Assembly: GCA_022539475.1 (NCBI GenBank)
Contig: VCMS01000440.1
Coordinates: 1-30,695, forward strand
Length of the DNA stretch: 30,695 bases
Reading direction: 5' to 3'
From: Gracilaria domingensis
Taxonomy: Eukaryota; Rhodophyta; Florideophyceae; Gracilariales; Gracilariaceae
In this document: piece after piece, positions 11,306 to 19,816 of the stretch
How the letters are laid out: every line of letters starts with the position of its first letter
Numbering within the stretch: the first letter of the stretch is position 1
Made by a program: the position numbers and the translations under genes
The notes under the pieces: model-generated
What the model was told of the DNA's origin: nothing
What the model saw: the letters and a program-made list of their open reading frames with translations, nothing else
Databases searched by the model: none

Positions 11306-11649
11306 GAGCATTGTGGCGTGCCACACTGCTGAGAACTGAACGACGGGGCGTGAACTGGTGTCCGTGGTAAAGAGAGGTGATATGGAGCAGAGCCCATTAC
11401 ACGAGGGGTGTTTCAAGAAGGCGGAGCATGTTATATACTGATAGGCTGTGGGGTTTCAATGTAGGCCAGACACAGCATGTGACTGGATGACGCACTATAC
11501 GACATCGGCGGTGACGGAAACGGCAACGGCGACACAGGATTGGCCAAGCGCGAGAAAACTTTTGACTATCGGCGTCTCACGTATCCGAATCGCTGTAGCT
11601 CCACAGCAATTTTGTCTCGCATCACTGATGTTTCTCGACTTCGGTTTCT

Positions 11650-12759
11650 TTACCGTATGTTATCTGACTCCATGTGGAGATTCTTCTGTAAATTCACGAT
11701 CGGTGACCCATGTACACTGTTGTCTACATGGCTTGGAATTGTTTCGAATGAGCTTCCGTCGTCCACATCTAATACGAAATTATGCAGCTTGCATGCAACC
11801 ATAATGATAAGCGTAACTTTGTGCAGGGGGTAGCGAATTGCAGACCAAAAGATGCCGAACCGACAGACCAATATACTGAATGCCTGTTCCACCACAGTCC
11901 TACAAGAAGACAAGTATGCATTAAAGGAATCTTCCAACCCACTTAAACCTTTTCCCGGATACGGTGTCAACACTCTGGACTCATTTGAATAAGCTTCATC
12001 AGCAGCAACAACAGCCCAACTAGGGAGCTCGGTCCTTTTAGTAGCTCATACAGTTTTGTAGATGAAAACGCAGTAGAATCGTGTGTTCCCCCAGAATGAG
12101 TTGCAGACACGAAGCAGAACTTGTAGTCGGCCTGCGCTGCAGCTTGAACGCAGACAGCGAAGAACCCTTTTCGATTGAAATACTTCTTAGGATCCTTCAC
12201 ATCGCTTCGTTTTGGCTTCGTTATCTCGATCGCGATTCCATCAAGTGCTGCGAGTATACCATAGATCGGAGATCGGCGCAGCTGACAAAACATATTAGCC
12301 TTTTGCGTGCATTCTGCGTGGGTACGAGGGAAACGAATCTCAGGTAGCAAGGTATCCAATGCACACAATGTTTCCTCAAATATGCTGTATACTGTACGGA
12401 ACCTATTCCATACGGCCACCCTACGTCCAAATAGCTAGCTCCAGCCATAATACGTAGTGTAACAAACAACATTATTTCGACGTTGAGTGCCGTGGAAGCC
12501 TGGGTATGATGTCGCTGTGAGCGTTTTAAAAAAGATCGTAACGTGTCCACCAGGAGACGAAACGTGGTCTCGTCATGCGGTACATGCGGCGAAATTGTTC
12601 CCATGAGATACTTTCCATGTATGCCCAGACGGGACAGTTAAAGATGAGGCGTAAGACCACTGAGGGAACTAAAGAAATGAAATAAACTGCGTCAGCCAGG
12701 TTAAATCTGGAGCTCGTAGGATTCCTCGGACAGTGATCTGAGCTGCTTTTACACAGCAC
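11650..12759 (-). pseudogene. PIF/Harbinger transposase (DDE_Tnp_4), frameshifted
   Basis: Four overlapping minus-strand frames form one transposase: 12759-12526 (N-terminus, EQFRRMYRMTRPRFVSW), 12604-12221 (ALNVEIMLFVTLRIMAGASYLDV, the helix-turn-helix-like block), 12419-11967 (catalytic core) and 11973-11650 (C-terminal core). The catalytic triad of PIF/Harbinger nucleases is visible: D in LAALDGIAIEI, D in GGTHDSTAF, and E in RTVVEQAFSILVCRFGIFW. The Y..K.FF....A..D....F segment and the closing KLHNF block are also present. At least three frameshifts make it inactive as written. Before the last frame, sequence reading WAVVAADEAYSNES shows that coding continues across the junction, so these are indels rather than introns. 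I found no terminal inverted repeats or DNA-binding partner ORF. Confidence 0.85.
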
Positions 12760-12786
12760 GCAACCTTACGGAAACAACCGAGTGAC
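12754..12786 (+). repeat. Direct repeat copy A (about 32 bp)
   Basis: The segment beginning cagcacgcaaccttacgg and ending in gagtgac recurs at 12998-13028 in the same orientation with two small indels. Copy A lies next to the presumed N-terminus of the Harbinger remnant. The two copies frame a 210-bp stretch without a gene; they may be element ends or a solo-repeat structure. Confidence 0.6.
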
Positions 12787-13226
12787 CTCTTAGAGCGGCG
12801 GCGTCAAATCATGTACTTGGGTAAACCAATGCACGTCAGTGCAGATTTCCAGCATGTCTTTGTTGACGCATTAAAGATGGGATGCAAAGCACGTCGCAGC
12901 GGCGGTTAGTTTTAGCCATGACGTAAAGCATGTTCACATTGGACCTTGAGCCGGTGCATAGTTGGGACAGCACCATGACACGGACCTTCTGAGGTAACAG
13001 CACGCAACCTTTACGGAAAACGAGTGACTCGGGCCGGTTCACTACTTTCCAATTTTTCATTTCGTAAACTCCTGGAACGCCCCTAATTGCAAATGCACGA
13101 TTCAGTCGCCGTTTTATGCACTTTCAAAGCATTTCGTCTCTTGTCTGCGGTGCTATTGAGACAGACATGGGCTGATGCGCACACATCATGACGACGTCGC
13201 ATGCCGCGTATAACGTCAACAGCCTC
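12760..13226. other. Spacer between Harbinger and pogo remnants
   Basis: Apart from the pair of direct repeats, this stretch holds one 74-codon minus-strand frame (13060-12836) with no recognised motif. Its right edge is the pogo-element insertion site. Confidence 0.4.
12998..13028 (+). repeat. Direct repeat copy B (about 31 bp)
   Basis: Second copy of the repeat at 12754-12786, reading cagcacgcaacctttacgg and ending in gagtgac. The copies differ by one extra t and by loss of a short 'ac' unit. Confidence 0.6.
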
Positions 13227-13228
13227 TA
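13227..13228. other. TA target-site duplication, left
   Basis: The dinucleotide TA directly precedes the left terminal inverted repeat; the same dinucleotide follows the right one at 15224-15225. A TA duplication is the signature of Tc1/mariner/pogo superfamily insertion. Confidence 0.8.
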
Positions 13229-13255
13229 CACCCAGTGACCGTAAATGGAGTGGGT
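13229..13255 (+). repeat. Left terminal inverted repeat of pogo-like element
   Basis: Twenty-seven bases, CACCCAGTGACCGTAAATGG followed by AGTGGGT, match the reverse complement of 15197-15223 without mismatch. Confidence 0.95.
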
Positions 13256-13327
13256 TACACTATTTATGGTAAGCTAAATTGAGGCAGTCCATAGATAGTG
13301 TTGGCACATTAAGAGGTACAACGATAA

Positions 13328-14989
13328 TTACGGTACAAACGATATGTTGGCCACATTAGCATTCCGGTACAACGATAATGTACCGGTATCAACTCGCATG
13401 AGTCTGGACTCAATTTCTCTGGAGCAAGAGCTGGAGCTCTTCCAGAGGCCGTTCAGATCAGAGCAAACCGTACGTATCATAGCTTCCTGGCATATGTCAA
13501 CCACTGATCTCTTGAAGATGGCATCTCTTACAGCATCCGGCCAGTTGCAAAAAGAATCTCTTGCCTGGATTCTAACCTTCCGGACGACAACCATTCCCTT
13601 TTGCAATCATTTGAAGTTTGTGCTTCTCCCTCGAGTGCTCCAAGCACTTTTAATCTTTTGTATAAACAAGAATCGGCTGCTGCACGAGATGTGTGGCGTT
13701 CGGTGGAAAGTATCGTATTTCGGTGTTGATACGATTCGCAGCTTCAGCAAGATTGGGAGTCAAGTTATGCCGCTACAGTTATCAACAAACAGTACGCGTT
13801 TGCGATCATTCGCCAACCGCTTTATCGCTCTAGGCTCGCCGAGCCATTGGGGCATCACCGTAGTGTCCATCCATCCTTTTGGACCCGTTCGATAAGAAAC
13901 TCCCGGCACGTCGTCCGGAACGCCAAGAATAGGATAAGAACGTGAATCGTTTTTGAACACCATGAAAACGGGCTCTATACGAGCGTTCACTCCACGACTC
14001 AATCGCACAACCATGGTCATTCCTTCGCCTCCGGAAACGACATCTGCATACTTTACTTCCGTTTCTCCGCAAAATCCCAGTGTCCTGCGATTGTCAAAGT
14101 TAATTACGAAGTGAGTTTCATCAGCATTCTCTACTTCCACATCGTCCCAGACTCCACTGCGAAAAGCTCGGCATATTTTCCCCAAATGAATGGCGACCTC
14201 TATGTGTATCTGCTTTGTTTTCGCAGGTGAAAGCATGTGTTTTCCAGTATGTGCGTGACTGACAATGCGATAGCGCTCCATAAATCCCTGTATCCACCTG
14301 CGCGTGATACATTCTGAGAGCAATTTCTTCGATTTGGGGTCAATAACATGCCTGTCATACGGCTTGTCAACACCAGTGTGAATGATAGTAATTGCGAGAG
14401 CTTGAAGGACTTTCCAATTGAATTTGACACCCAGTTTGCGCAGACGATTGAACTCCTCCAGCATCTCGAGGTGCAGAGCATGCACCCAAGCCCGTGGCTT
14501 ACAACCACGGCCCTGTCTGGCCTTCAAGTTTACACGCTTTAGGCCCATGTGCGTGCTACGAGACACTGCTGCGCATAAACGTCTTGTAGCAACAAGTCCA
14601 TCGTCGGATAGATATTCGTTTCGAGTGCGCCATATGCGGCTGGCCTTTTGAAGGTTAGCGTCTTTAGATCCGCGAGAAAGGTCAGGGAACTGAAGAACTG
14701 CTTTGGAGATTATGCGCTTCTGCCCGTTGCAACTGCTTTCTTTGAAGATCCAGGCTGCAATTTTGGCTCTTTCTCCGATAGTAAGAACCCGAATAACTCT
14801 ACGTGTGTCTGTGGTTTGCTTTTTGCGTATCTCATTTTGCTCGATGCGGGCAGAAGATGGTGCAACTACGGGCTGTTGTGAAAGAACATTGGGAACTGTC
14901 GCCGCCAGGGTGACGCTGCGGCGGCGTTGTGCAGCTCTTTGAAAAGCTGCGATAATGGGCGATCCGCTAAGTGGTGCGCTCATGGTCAT
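13328..14989 (-). pseudogene. pogo-like transposase (DDE superfamily), C-terminus frameshifted
   Basis: The 409-codon open frame starts at ATG 14989. Residues about 65-135 hold a basic helix-turn-helix-like region (VIRVLTIGERAKIAAW ... RIWRTRNEYLSDDG). Residues about 165-275 hold a second, CENP-B-like DNA-binding region (PRAWVHALHLEMLEEFNRL ... RWIQGFMERY). The catalytic core begins at about residue 280 with the first Asp in ENADETHFVINFD and continues through GEGMTMVVRLSRG and YRTGPKGWMD to the second Asp in VLFVDNCSG. The frame stops at 13760-13762. Coding resumes one frame over with FPPNATHLVQQP and then back in the first frame with FIQKIKSAW, a TGA at about 13612 and the C-terminal tail (13606-13328). 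Two compensating frameshifts and a stop therefore cut the third catalytic region. The core resembles oomycete-type pogo transposases. Confidence 0.85.
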
Positions 14990-15152
14990 ACGAGTTTGTG
15001 TGTGGCGGGAACAAAAGCAGCTGTGTGTGAGAGAGACATTTTGTCTCTGTTGTGAGCTGAAGTAAGCTTCTCATGATAAAGCGGCCGTTTCCCGCGCAAA
15101 CTGGTCTGCAACCCACACTAAATTCGACCGCTGTTTGAGCTCTATGCACCCT

Positions 15153-15192
15153 AATTAGTGTGGCCTACATCAATCATGGGCCAACACTAATT
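15153..15192. repeat. Small hairpin inside pogo right end
   Basis: aattagtgtggcc (15153-15165) pairs with gggccaacactaatt (15178-15192) around a 12-base loop, just inside the right terminal inverted repeat. It may be a transposase subterminal binding structure; function is inferred. Confidence 0.6.
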
Positions 15193-15196
15193 ATTC

Positions 15197-15223
15197 ACCC
15201 ACTCCATTTACGGTCACTGGGTG
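15197..15223 (-). repeat. Right terminal inverted repeat of pogo-like element
   Basis: Perfect 27-bp inverted match of 13229-13255, followed by the TA duplication at 15224-15225. Confidence 0.95.
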
Positions 15224-15317
15224 TAGCGCGTAGCAGCTGCTTGCATCTCTTGGCTGATTCCATTTATGTCGCTGCCTCATTCTAAGCTGCCCCTCTTTCC
15301 CTCCTGAAGCAGACGCC

Positions 15318-16173
15318 ATGGCGCAAAACAAGAAGACTCGCTGCTCTCCCTCTAGAAGTTCCGTGTCCCCCCCGTTGCCACTGCGCCCGAAAAGAATGAA
15401 GAAACGATCCAGCGGAAAGAGGTAATGAACACCGCCCGTGCCTCAAACCGCTCCAGCAAGAAAATCAAGTGCCTCGAACGCGATTTTCTCTCCTCCGCCC
15501 CCGCTGTTCGTAGCACTGTAGAATTGGTGTTCTACGAGGATATCCTGTTGAGCTGCTGGAAAAGGCCGAATACCAGGAACTCTTCGAGGCTGTTATAAAG
15601 GTTTGGATGCTATTCGGACAAGAACAGGCATGAAATTGACTTGAACACAGTCAAGAGAAATATGCAAGGTGCCCTTTACATTGTGCACGACAAGAAAAGC
15701 GATACATATTCTTTGGATCTCAGAACCATGACAAAGAACTTGCGATTGATTCTCCAGAACTGCATGGAGTATAATGAACTGAACAGCGACCTTTACAAGA
15801 CATCTAAAAGGCTCTTCAACAATATCAACCAATATATTATTGAACACGAGGTGCATACTGCCCGTCAAAAGTAGAAAGGACGTCTCTAGATTGAGAGAAA
15901 GGGCGAAAATGAAAAGAAGCGTCGTAAGGCTGCCAAATAAAAGGCTGCACTGGCCGCATCTCAGAAGAAGAAAGCAGCGGCTCAGCTCCAAAAAGTAAGG
16001 CGCGAAGCCAGAGAAGCAGAAAGAAGAGGACAAGAAAAACTACGAACAATAGAGGCTGAATGGGCGGCCCGAGTGAAACAAGAGAAAGCTCTCGCAGTTC
16101 AGGAAGCCCTTCACCAACTTCTCGCTAGGCAACGAAAAGAGAGAGGAGGTAGTATTGTAACACCAGCAGGTTG
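15318..16173 (+). pseudogene. Bromodomain protein gene remnant
   Basis: An ATG in good context (gccATGG, 15318) opens 35 codons of a basic, Ser/Pro-rich leader ending in TAA. Broken frames follow, one reading ELLEKAEYQELFEAV. Then comes a clear bromodomain C-terminal half in the frame ending at 15874: DLNTVKRNM, LDLRTMTKNLRLILQNCMEYN and SDLYKTSKRLF. NC..YN is the acetyl-lysine-contacting Asn motif of the domain and is intact. Downstream, across stops, the sequence continues as a Lys/Glu/Ala-rich coiled coil (KKAAAQLQKVRREAREAE) to about 16170, as in many bromodomain factors. Stops and frameshifts throughout show it is a dead copy. It begins 95 bp to the right of the pogo insertion. Confidence 0.7.
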
Positions 16174-16410
16174 AACAGCGATGAACAAGACACTGGCTTT
16201 GGAGAGGGTATCTTTACATTCGTTGCTACTGCGTGAATGGGAAAGAAAGGTGGTCTAAAGAGCGCGATCGTCTTGGAGCTTCAAAAACAGCATGGTAACG
16301 TGATCGAGAAAAGAAAGGCGATCGTATAGGCATCAACGCAGGGTTGACGAAAGCGCACAGGCTCGCATGGCGGCGGTAAACGCGATCAAGGGGACAATCG
16401 GACCTGGACA

Positions 16411-16728
16411 CATGGTGGTTGAGGTGCGCGGCAAGCATTGGGGCGTGTACTAGCCTCTCCGACACCCGGCTATCGGCGCGGCAGAGCAGAAGTAGTGGCG
16501 TGGATTTCTGTAACGCGCGGAAGGCGGTGGAATAGGAGGTGCGCTGCGGAGCTGCATGGACGAGGAGGAGTGGTGGCTGATGGAGGTGCGCATTGCACTG
16601 GAAATCGAGTGCATAAGAAGGAAGCGTGGCAGCCGATGGAGACGCGCATGTCCGTACAACGTGAATGCATTGGGAGGAAGCGCGGCTGCTGGTGGAGGGA
16701 CGCATGGCGCGGCAAAGTGAGTGCATTC
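16411..16728 (+). repeat. Degenerate 56-bp minisatellite
   Basis: Three adjacent units of 55-56 bp can be read at 16562-16616, 16617-16672 and 16673-16728. Each starts with ggaggaagcg/gaggaggag-type sequence, passes through gatggag.cgcat and ends in gtgcat or gaatgcatt. A shorter related unit (16515-16561) and an isolated related fragment (about 16411-16442) precede them. Divergence between units is high. The repeat generates a 203-codon minus-strand frame and others that look like genes but are repeat artefacts. Confidence 0.65.
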
Positions 16729-16739
16729 GGAAGATGATT

Positions 16740-17188
16740 TTGAAGACCCTCGTATCTGGCATGTGAGAGGCGTCCATTTGGAAGCTACTGCGAAGATGCG
16801 CTGAGGGCAGGTGGAGTGTTGCGGAGGCAAATTGCACTCGTATTGGCCTCCAAGTTTTGAAATAAAATACCCTGCCAGCAGATTAATTTGAAGCACTCCG
16901 ATATGTAAAATTGCACTCAATCTGCGTTCCAAAAATTGCAAATTTTCTTGTAGGGTCCGAGTTTTGATACGGGATAAGATAACCCCATCTGGAGCGAGCA
17001 CGTCGTTCAAGACGGATTATAGTCTGCAGGAAGTTGGACCGCAGCAAGCGGGGGAGGTATCAAAATTTAGCACGCAAGAGCGGACGGGTCCAGCACAGGA
17101 AATTCTGGTGAGCGGAAACGTTCTAATAGCGATCCATCACACCGGCAAGCCTGGCAAGATTCTCTCCATACTGGATTTCGCCGATTGT
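16740..17188. other. No supported gene
   Basis: Only the repeat-generated minus-strand frames and a 91-codon plus-strand frame (16964-17239) lie here; none shows a motif. Confidence 0.35.
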
Positions 17189-17743
17189 TTAGAAGAAAGC
17201 CACGTCGAAACGGAAGTTCAACGGAGTCGGACGCTTTAAATAAGTGCAAAACATTTGCATGTGCGCTACGCGAACCATGGCTGCACGAGCGGAGTTGTGC
17301 AACTGACCACGATTGTAAATGAGCGCATTTGTGGGCACGGTAATCCGGTAATTCCAGTCAAACGTCACCGTCATCCAGACGTGCACGCCTTCTGGGAGGT
17401 GACCGCTGCCATCGGCATACGCCTCGACGAGGGAACTGTTGGTCAAGCCTTGCGGATGGAACCACGGAGCCCGTAAGAACGGTGTCGGATTAGTTCGAGG
17501 GTCAACGTTGTCGAGTTCGCCGTACGACGCCCACGCGCCCGCATGCGGGTTGACAACTGGTTGGACCGGAACAAGAGGCGCGATCCAGTTCCACTGCGGT
17601 ACCGTCGCCGGAGGCGGAAGTTGACCACCCACCAGGGGAAGAGGCGCCGTGTGAAATCCTGGATTGACCGGTTGCGGAAACGGAACGCCAGCGGAAGACG
17701 GCTGTGAGATAGGTACTCTAGAGGAGGAAGGTGTAGAGCAAAC
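17189..17743 (-). CDS. Proline-rich protein of unknown function, no ATG found
   Basis: An open stretch of about 185 codons runs from the stop at 17744-17746 to the stop at 17189. The first 60 residues are rich in Pro, Ser and Val (ISQPSSAGVPFPQP, QLPPPATVPQWNW). The rest is more globular, with aromatic patches (VWMTVTFDWNYRI, ALIYNRGQLHNSARAAM). No ATG begins the frame upstream of the proline-rich part, so it may be the 3' part of a longer broken gene. It resembles a gag-like N-terminus in composition only. Not recognised. Confidence 0.35.
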   Translation of the reverse strand, partial: VCSTPSSSRVPISQPSSAGVPFPQPVNPGFHTAPLPLVGGQLPPPATVPQWNWIAPLVPVQPVVNPHAGAWASYGELDNVDPRTNPTPFLRAPWFHPQGLTNSSLVEAYADGSGHLPEGVHVWMTVTFDWNYRITVPTNALIYNRGQLHNSARAAMVRVAHMQMFCTYLKRPTPLNFRFDVAFF

Positions 17744-17746
17744 CTA

Positions 17747-18453
17747 GAAATGGGGAGGATTCACAGGATGTCCGAGTCCTGCTCCCTATATTCCTCCCCG
17801 TTTCCCCAGCTTTGAGGTTAGATCACATGAATTTTCGGTGTTCTAGACGTTATTGATGTGGGAAAGAGTTTTTTAAAGATAACTAAACATAAACTATACT
17901 TTATCTAAATGACTTGTTCCTACTACAATACTTATATTGTTCGCCTTTCTGCGGTTCGAATATGCCCTTTTAAAACTTACATCCTTTATCACTAAAAGCT
18001 GACTAAGGTATTGCTGGATAGAAAAGGGTCACGCCATATCATTACGTCTGTGTTCTCGTTTTGCTATTAGGCGCACTAGAACACAATTATCGGACGAAAT
18101 TAGTCAAAAAATCTGCAAAAATTGCGTATAGGGCTATGTGCAAACAATTAATTTCAATTTTTTGTATACTACGCTTTCATGTACTAGGTCTTTTTCTCCA
18201 TTCAATGCAGAACAGTTGACGTACGCCACGATTGCTAGTATATGTTCGCGAAATGAAAGTATCAGACGTATTATTTGTTGCCGTTTGAGGACATCATGTG
18301 ATGTCCACCTGTGCCGCCATATTTACTTTCGCTAATTCTCTACAAATACTCTAGAATAGTCATCATTACTACGACTACCTAGTACAATATTCATCTTATG
18401 GAATCGCGCGCATGCATCTCGCCACCCCCATACCACTTCAAGTTGCATTCTAC
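17747..18453. other. AT-rich intergenic stretch
   Basis: Base composition changes here to clearly AT-rich, with short frames only. An imperfect inverted pair, ggggagga/tcctcccc, lies at about 17753-17802. It separates the older remnants to the left from the ParB/methyltransferase cassette to the right and may contain that cassette's left boundary, which I cannot define. Confidence 0.4.
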
Positions 18454-19281
18454 TTACAAGAGCCCACCGCCACCACCCTCCTCTATCTCCGCATCTGCGA
18501 AAGACAACGGCCCAAACGCTTTCGCCACATCATCGCCCCGTTCCTCCTCCTTTTCCTCTTCCTCCACATCCTCCCAGGTCCACTTCTCCTGATATCCCAC
18601 AACGCTGCTTCCCTTCCACAACGGCTTTGGAACACACCTGAACCCAACCCTAGTCTTCTTCTTTTTCTCCATCTTCTCCTTCTTCTCCTTTCCAACCTTC
18701 GGCCTCACTTCATCCTCCTCTACCTCTAGCTTCCTCGCCACGATTGGCCTCTTTTCCACGTACTTCCTCTTTCGGCCCCTCTTCTTTCCTTCATTACCCG
18801 CAACATTTTCATCCTCACCCAAGCTCTCCGTAGCCGGCACAAAGTTCCTCGCATCCTCATCTGCATCCACACTAGCCCTATCGACCCCGACCCCGACCCC
18901 GACCCCGTTCAAAATCCTCAGCGCAGGAGTCACTGGAGTACCTCGGACTTGACGTACATCCTCCCGCTTCTTACTGAGTTCCTTTAGCTTCCCCTCCAGC
19001 TCCTGCACTCGACCTGTCAACTCTTTTTGTCCATCCTTCAATCCCCTTAGCTCCCTAGCAATAAATTCTGTGACCTTCTTCGTCAGTCGACGCATGTCCT
19101 CACCAATGCGGGTCCCAATCGCCCCTGCGCACCCCAACATAGCCATCGACCACCAGTTCAGCTCATCCTTGTCCTCCCTTTCATTTTCCTCCGCAAAAAT
19201 CCTCTTAATCTTCTTATGCGACCTCTCCTCATCGCTAGGATCCCACGGCCACTTCACGATCGACTGAGACTTGCCGCTCAT
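18454..19281 (-). CDS. Charged coiled-coil protein with nuclear-localisation-like stretches
   Basis: An intact 275-codon frame from ATG 19281. Residues about 15-35 are basic/acidic (DEERSHKKIKRIFAEENE); residues about 45-58 are mildly hydrophobic (WWSMAMLGCAGAIGTRIG). Residues about 60-110 form a coiled coil (MRRLTKKVTEFIARELRGLK, VQELEGKLKELSKKRED). A GVGVGVGV tract at about 125-132 is encoded by cgaccc-type repeats at 18881-18904. KKRGRKRKY and KEKKEKMEKKKK are monopartite nuclear-localisation-like clusters. The C-terminus is acidic and ends in a poly-Gly run. No catalytic domain is recognised. It is one of the few undisrupted genes of the cassette. A plausible role is a DNA- or chromatin-associated accessory protein, by inference from composition and neighbours only. 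Confidence 0.6.
   Translation of the reverse strand: MSGKSQSIVKWPWDPSDEERSHKKIKRIFAEENEREDKDELNWWSMAMLGCAGAIGTRIGEDMRRLTKKVTEFIARELRGLKDGQKELTGRVQELEGKLKELSKKREDVRQVRGTPVTPALRILNGVGVGVGVDRASVDADEDARNFVPATESLGEDENVAGNEGKKRGRKRKYVEKRPIVARKLEVEEDEVRPKVGKEKKEKMEKKKKTRVGFRCVPKPLWKGSSVVGYQEKWTWEDVEEEEKEEERGDDVAKAFGPLSFADAEIEEGGGGGLL
18881..18904 (+). repeat. cgaccc microsatellite in coding sequence
   Basis: Four perfect copies of the hexamer cgaccc encode the alternating Gly-Val tract of the coiled-coil protein on the minus strand; repeat number, and so tract length, is likely to vary. Confidence 0.75.
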
Positions 19282-19318
19282 GATCAGATTTCAATGAGCG
19301 GGAACGTATCGGCGGGAA

Positions 19319-19428
19319 GAATGGAAAGGAAACGGAAAGGGAGGGAAGGGAACGGGAACGGGAACGGAGGGGAACGGAAACGGAAGGGATACGAAACGGA
19401 AGGGATCCGAAACGGGAGAAGACGAAAC
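19319..19428 (+). repeat. Purine-only G/A tract upstream of the coiled-coil gene
   Basis: About 110 bases built from ggaacg, ggaaacgg and gggaagg units, almost pure purine on the plus strand apart from isolated c and t, begin about 40 bp upstream of the minus-strand ATG at 19281. On the template side this is a pyrimidine tract in the 5' leader or promoter. Such tracts can form triplex or nucleosome-free promoter DNA; the role is inferred. Confidence 0.6.
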
Positions 19429-19429
19429 T

Positions 19430-19816
19430 CTATTCGTGCGTAAGCGCTCCGTGAACTTATCACGGTGCAAAAACCCTGTCATGTATATACGCGCTTTCAC
19501 CACCACTGCCTAGAACCCGTTCTTATCCCTGTGAAACAAGTTGTTTCTCAAAAATAATTTCATAAATTCTAGCCCAATTCCCCAGTTTTCAACAGTCCCC
19601 CCCTCTTCATATTACCACTTCTTCATCATCCATGTACCTTATTCCTTACTTATATCACTGTCTCGTCTCATAGTACAGTATAAAAGCAACCAGTTTAATC
19701 AATCGTTTATGAAAACCCTGTTCCCAACATGTTAGTAGCATCCAATTTTAAAGAAGCGTAATAGTAGAGCTGTTTTCCTATGTATTATAACTCGCAAACA
19801 GTCCACGTTTTAATGA
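19430..19816. other. AT-rich spacer, possible divergent promoter region
   Basis: No gene is seen. It lies between the minus-strand coiled-coil gene and the plus-strand membrane-protein gene, so it should contain both promoters. A tataaaa sequence at about 19679-19685 sits about 140 bp upstream of the plus-strand open stretch and is a possible TATA box. Confidence 0.35.

Larger units (their letters stand above)
13229..15223 (-). mobile_element. pogo-like DNA transposon, 1995 bp, complete ends
   Basis: The element is bounded by perfect 27-bp terminal inverted repeats (13229-13255 and 15197-15223, starting CACCCAGTGACCG) and flanked on both sides by TA. An inverted subterminal 10-mer, TAGTGTTGGC, occurs at 13296-13305 and, on the other strand, at 15180-15189. 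A further small hairpin lies at 15153-15192. The single gene inside, on the minus strand, is a pogo/CENP-B-related transposase with a broken 3' part. The perfect ends against a broken gene suggest a fairly recent insertion or trans-mobilisation by an intact relative. Removing it would rejoin sequence ending in agcctc to sequence starting with gcgcgtagc around one TA. Confidence 0.9.

Noticed and set aside
13344..13895. 183-codon plus-strand frame inside the pogo element
   Set aside because: It is antisense to the C-terminal part of the transposase, whose motifs are recognisable on the minus strand.
16226..16837. 203-codon minus-strand frame as a gene
   Set aside because: It is read through the degenerate 56-bp minisatellite and its Cys/His/Ser pattern follows the repeat unit.
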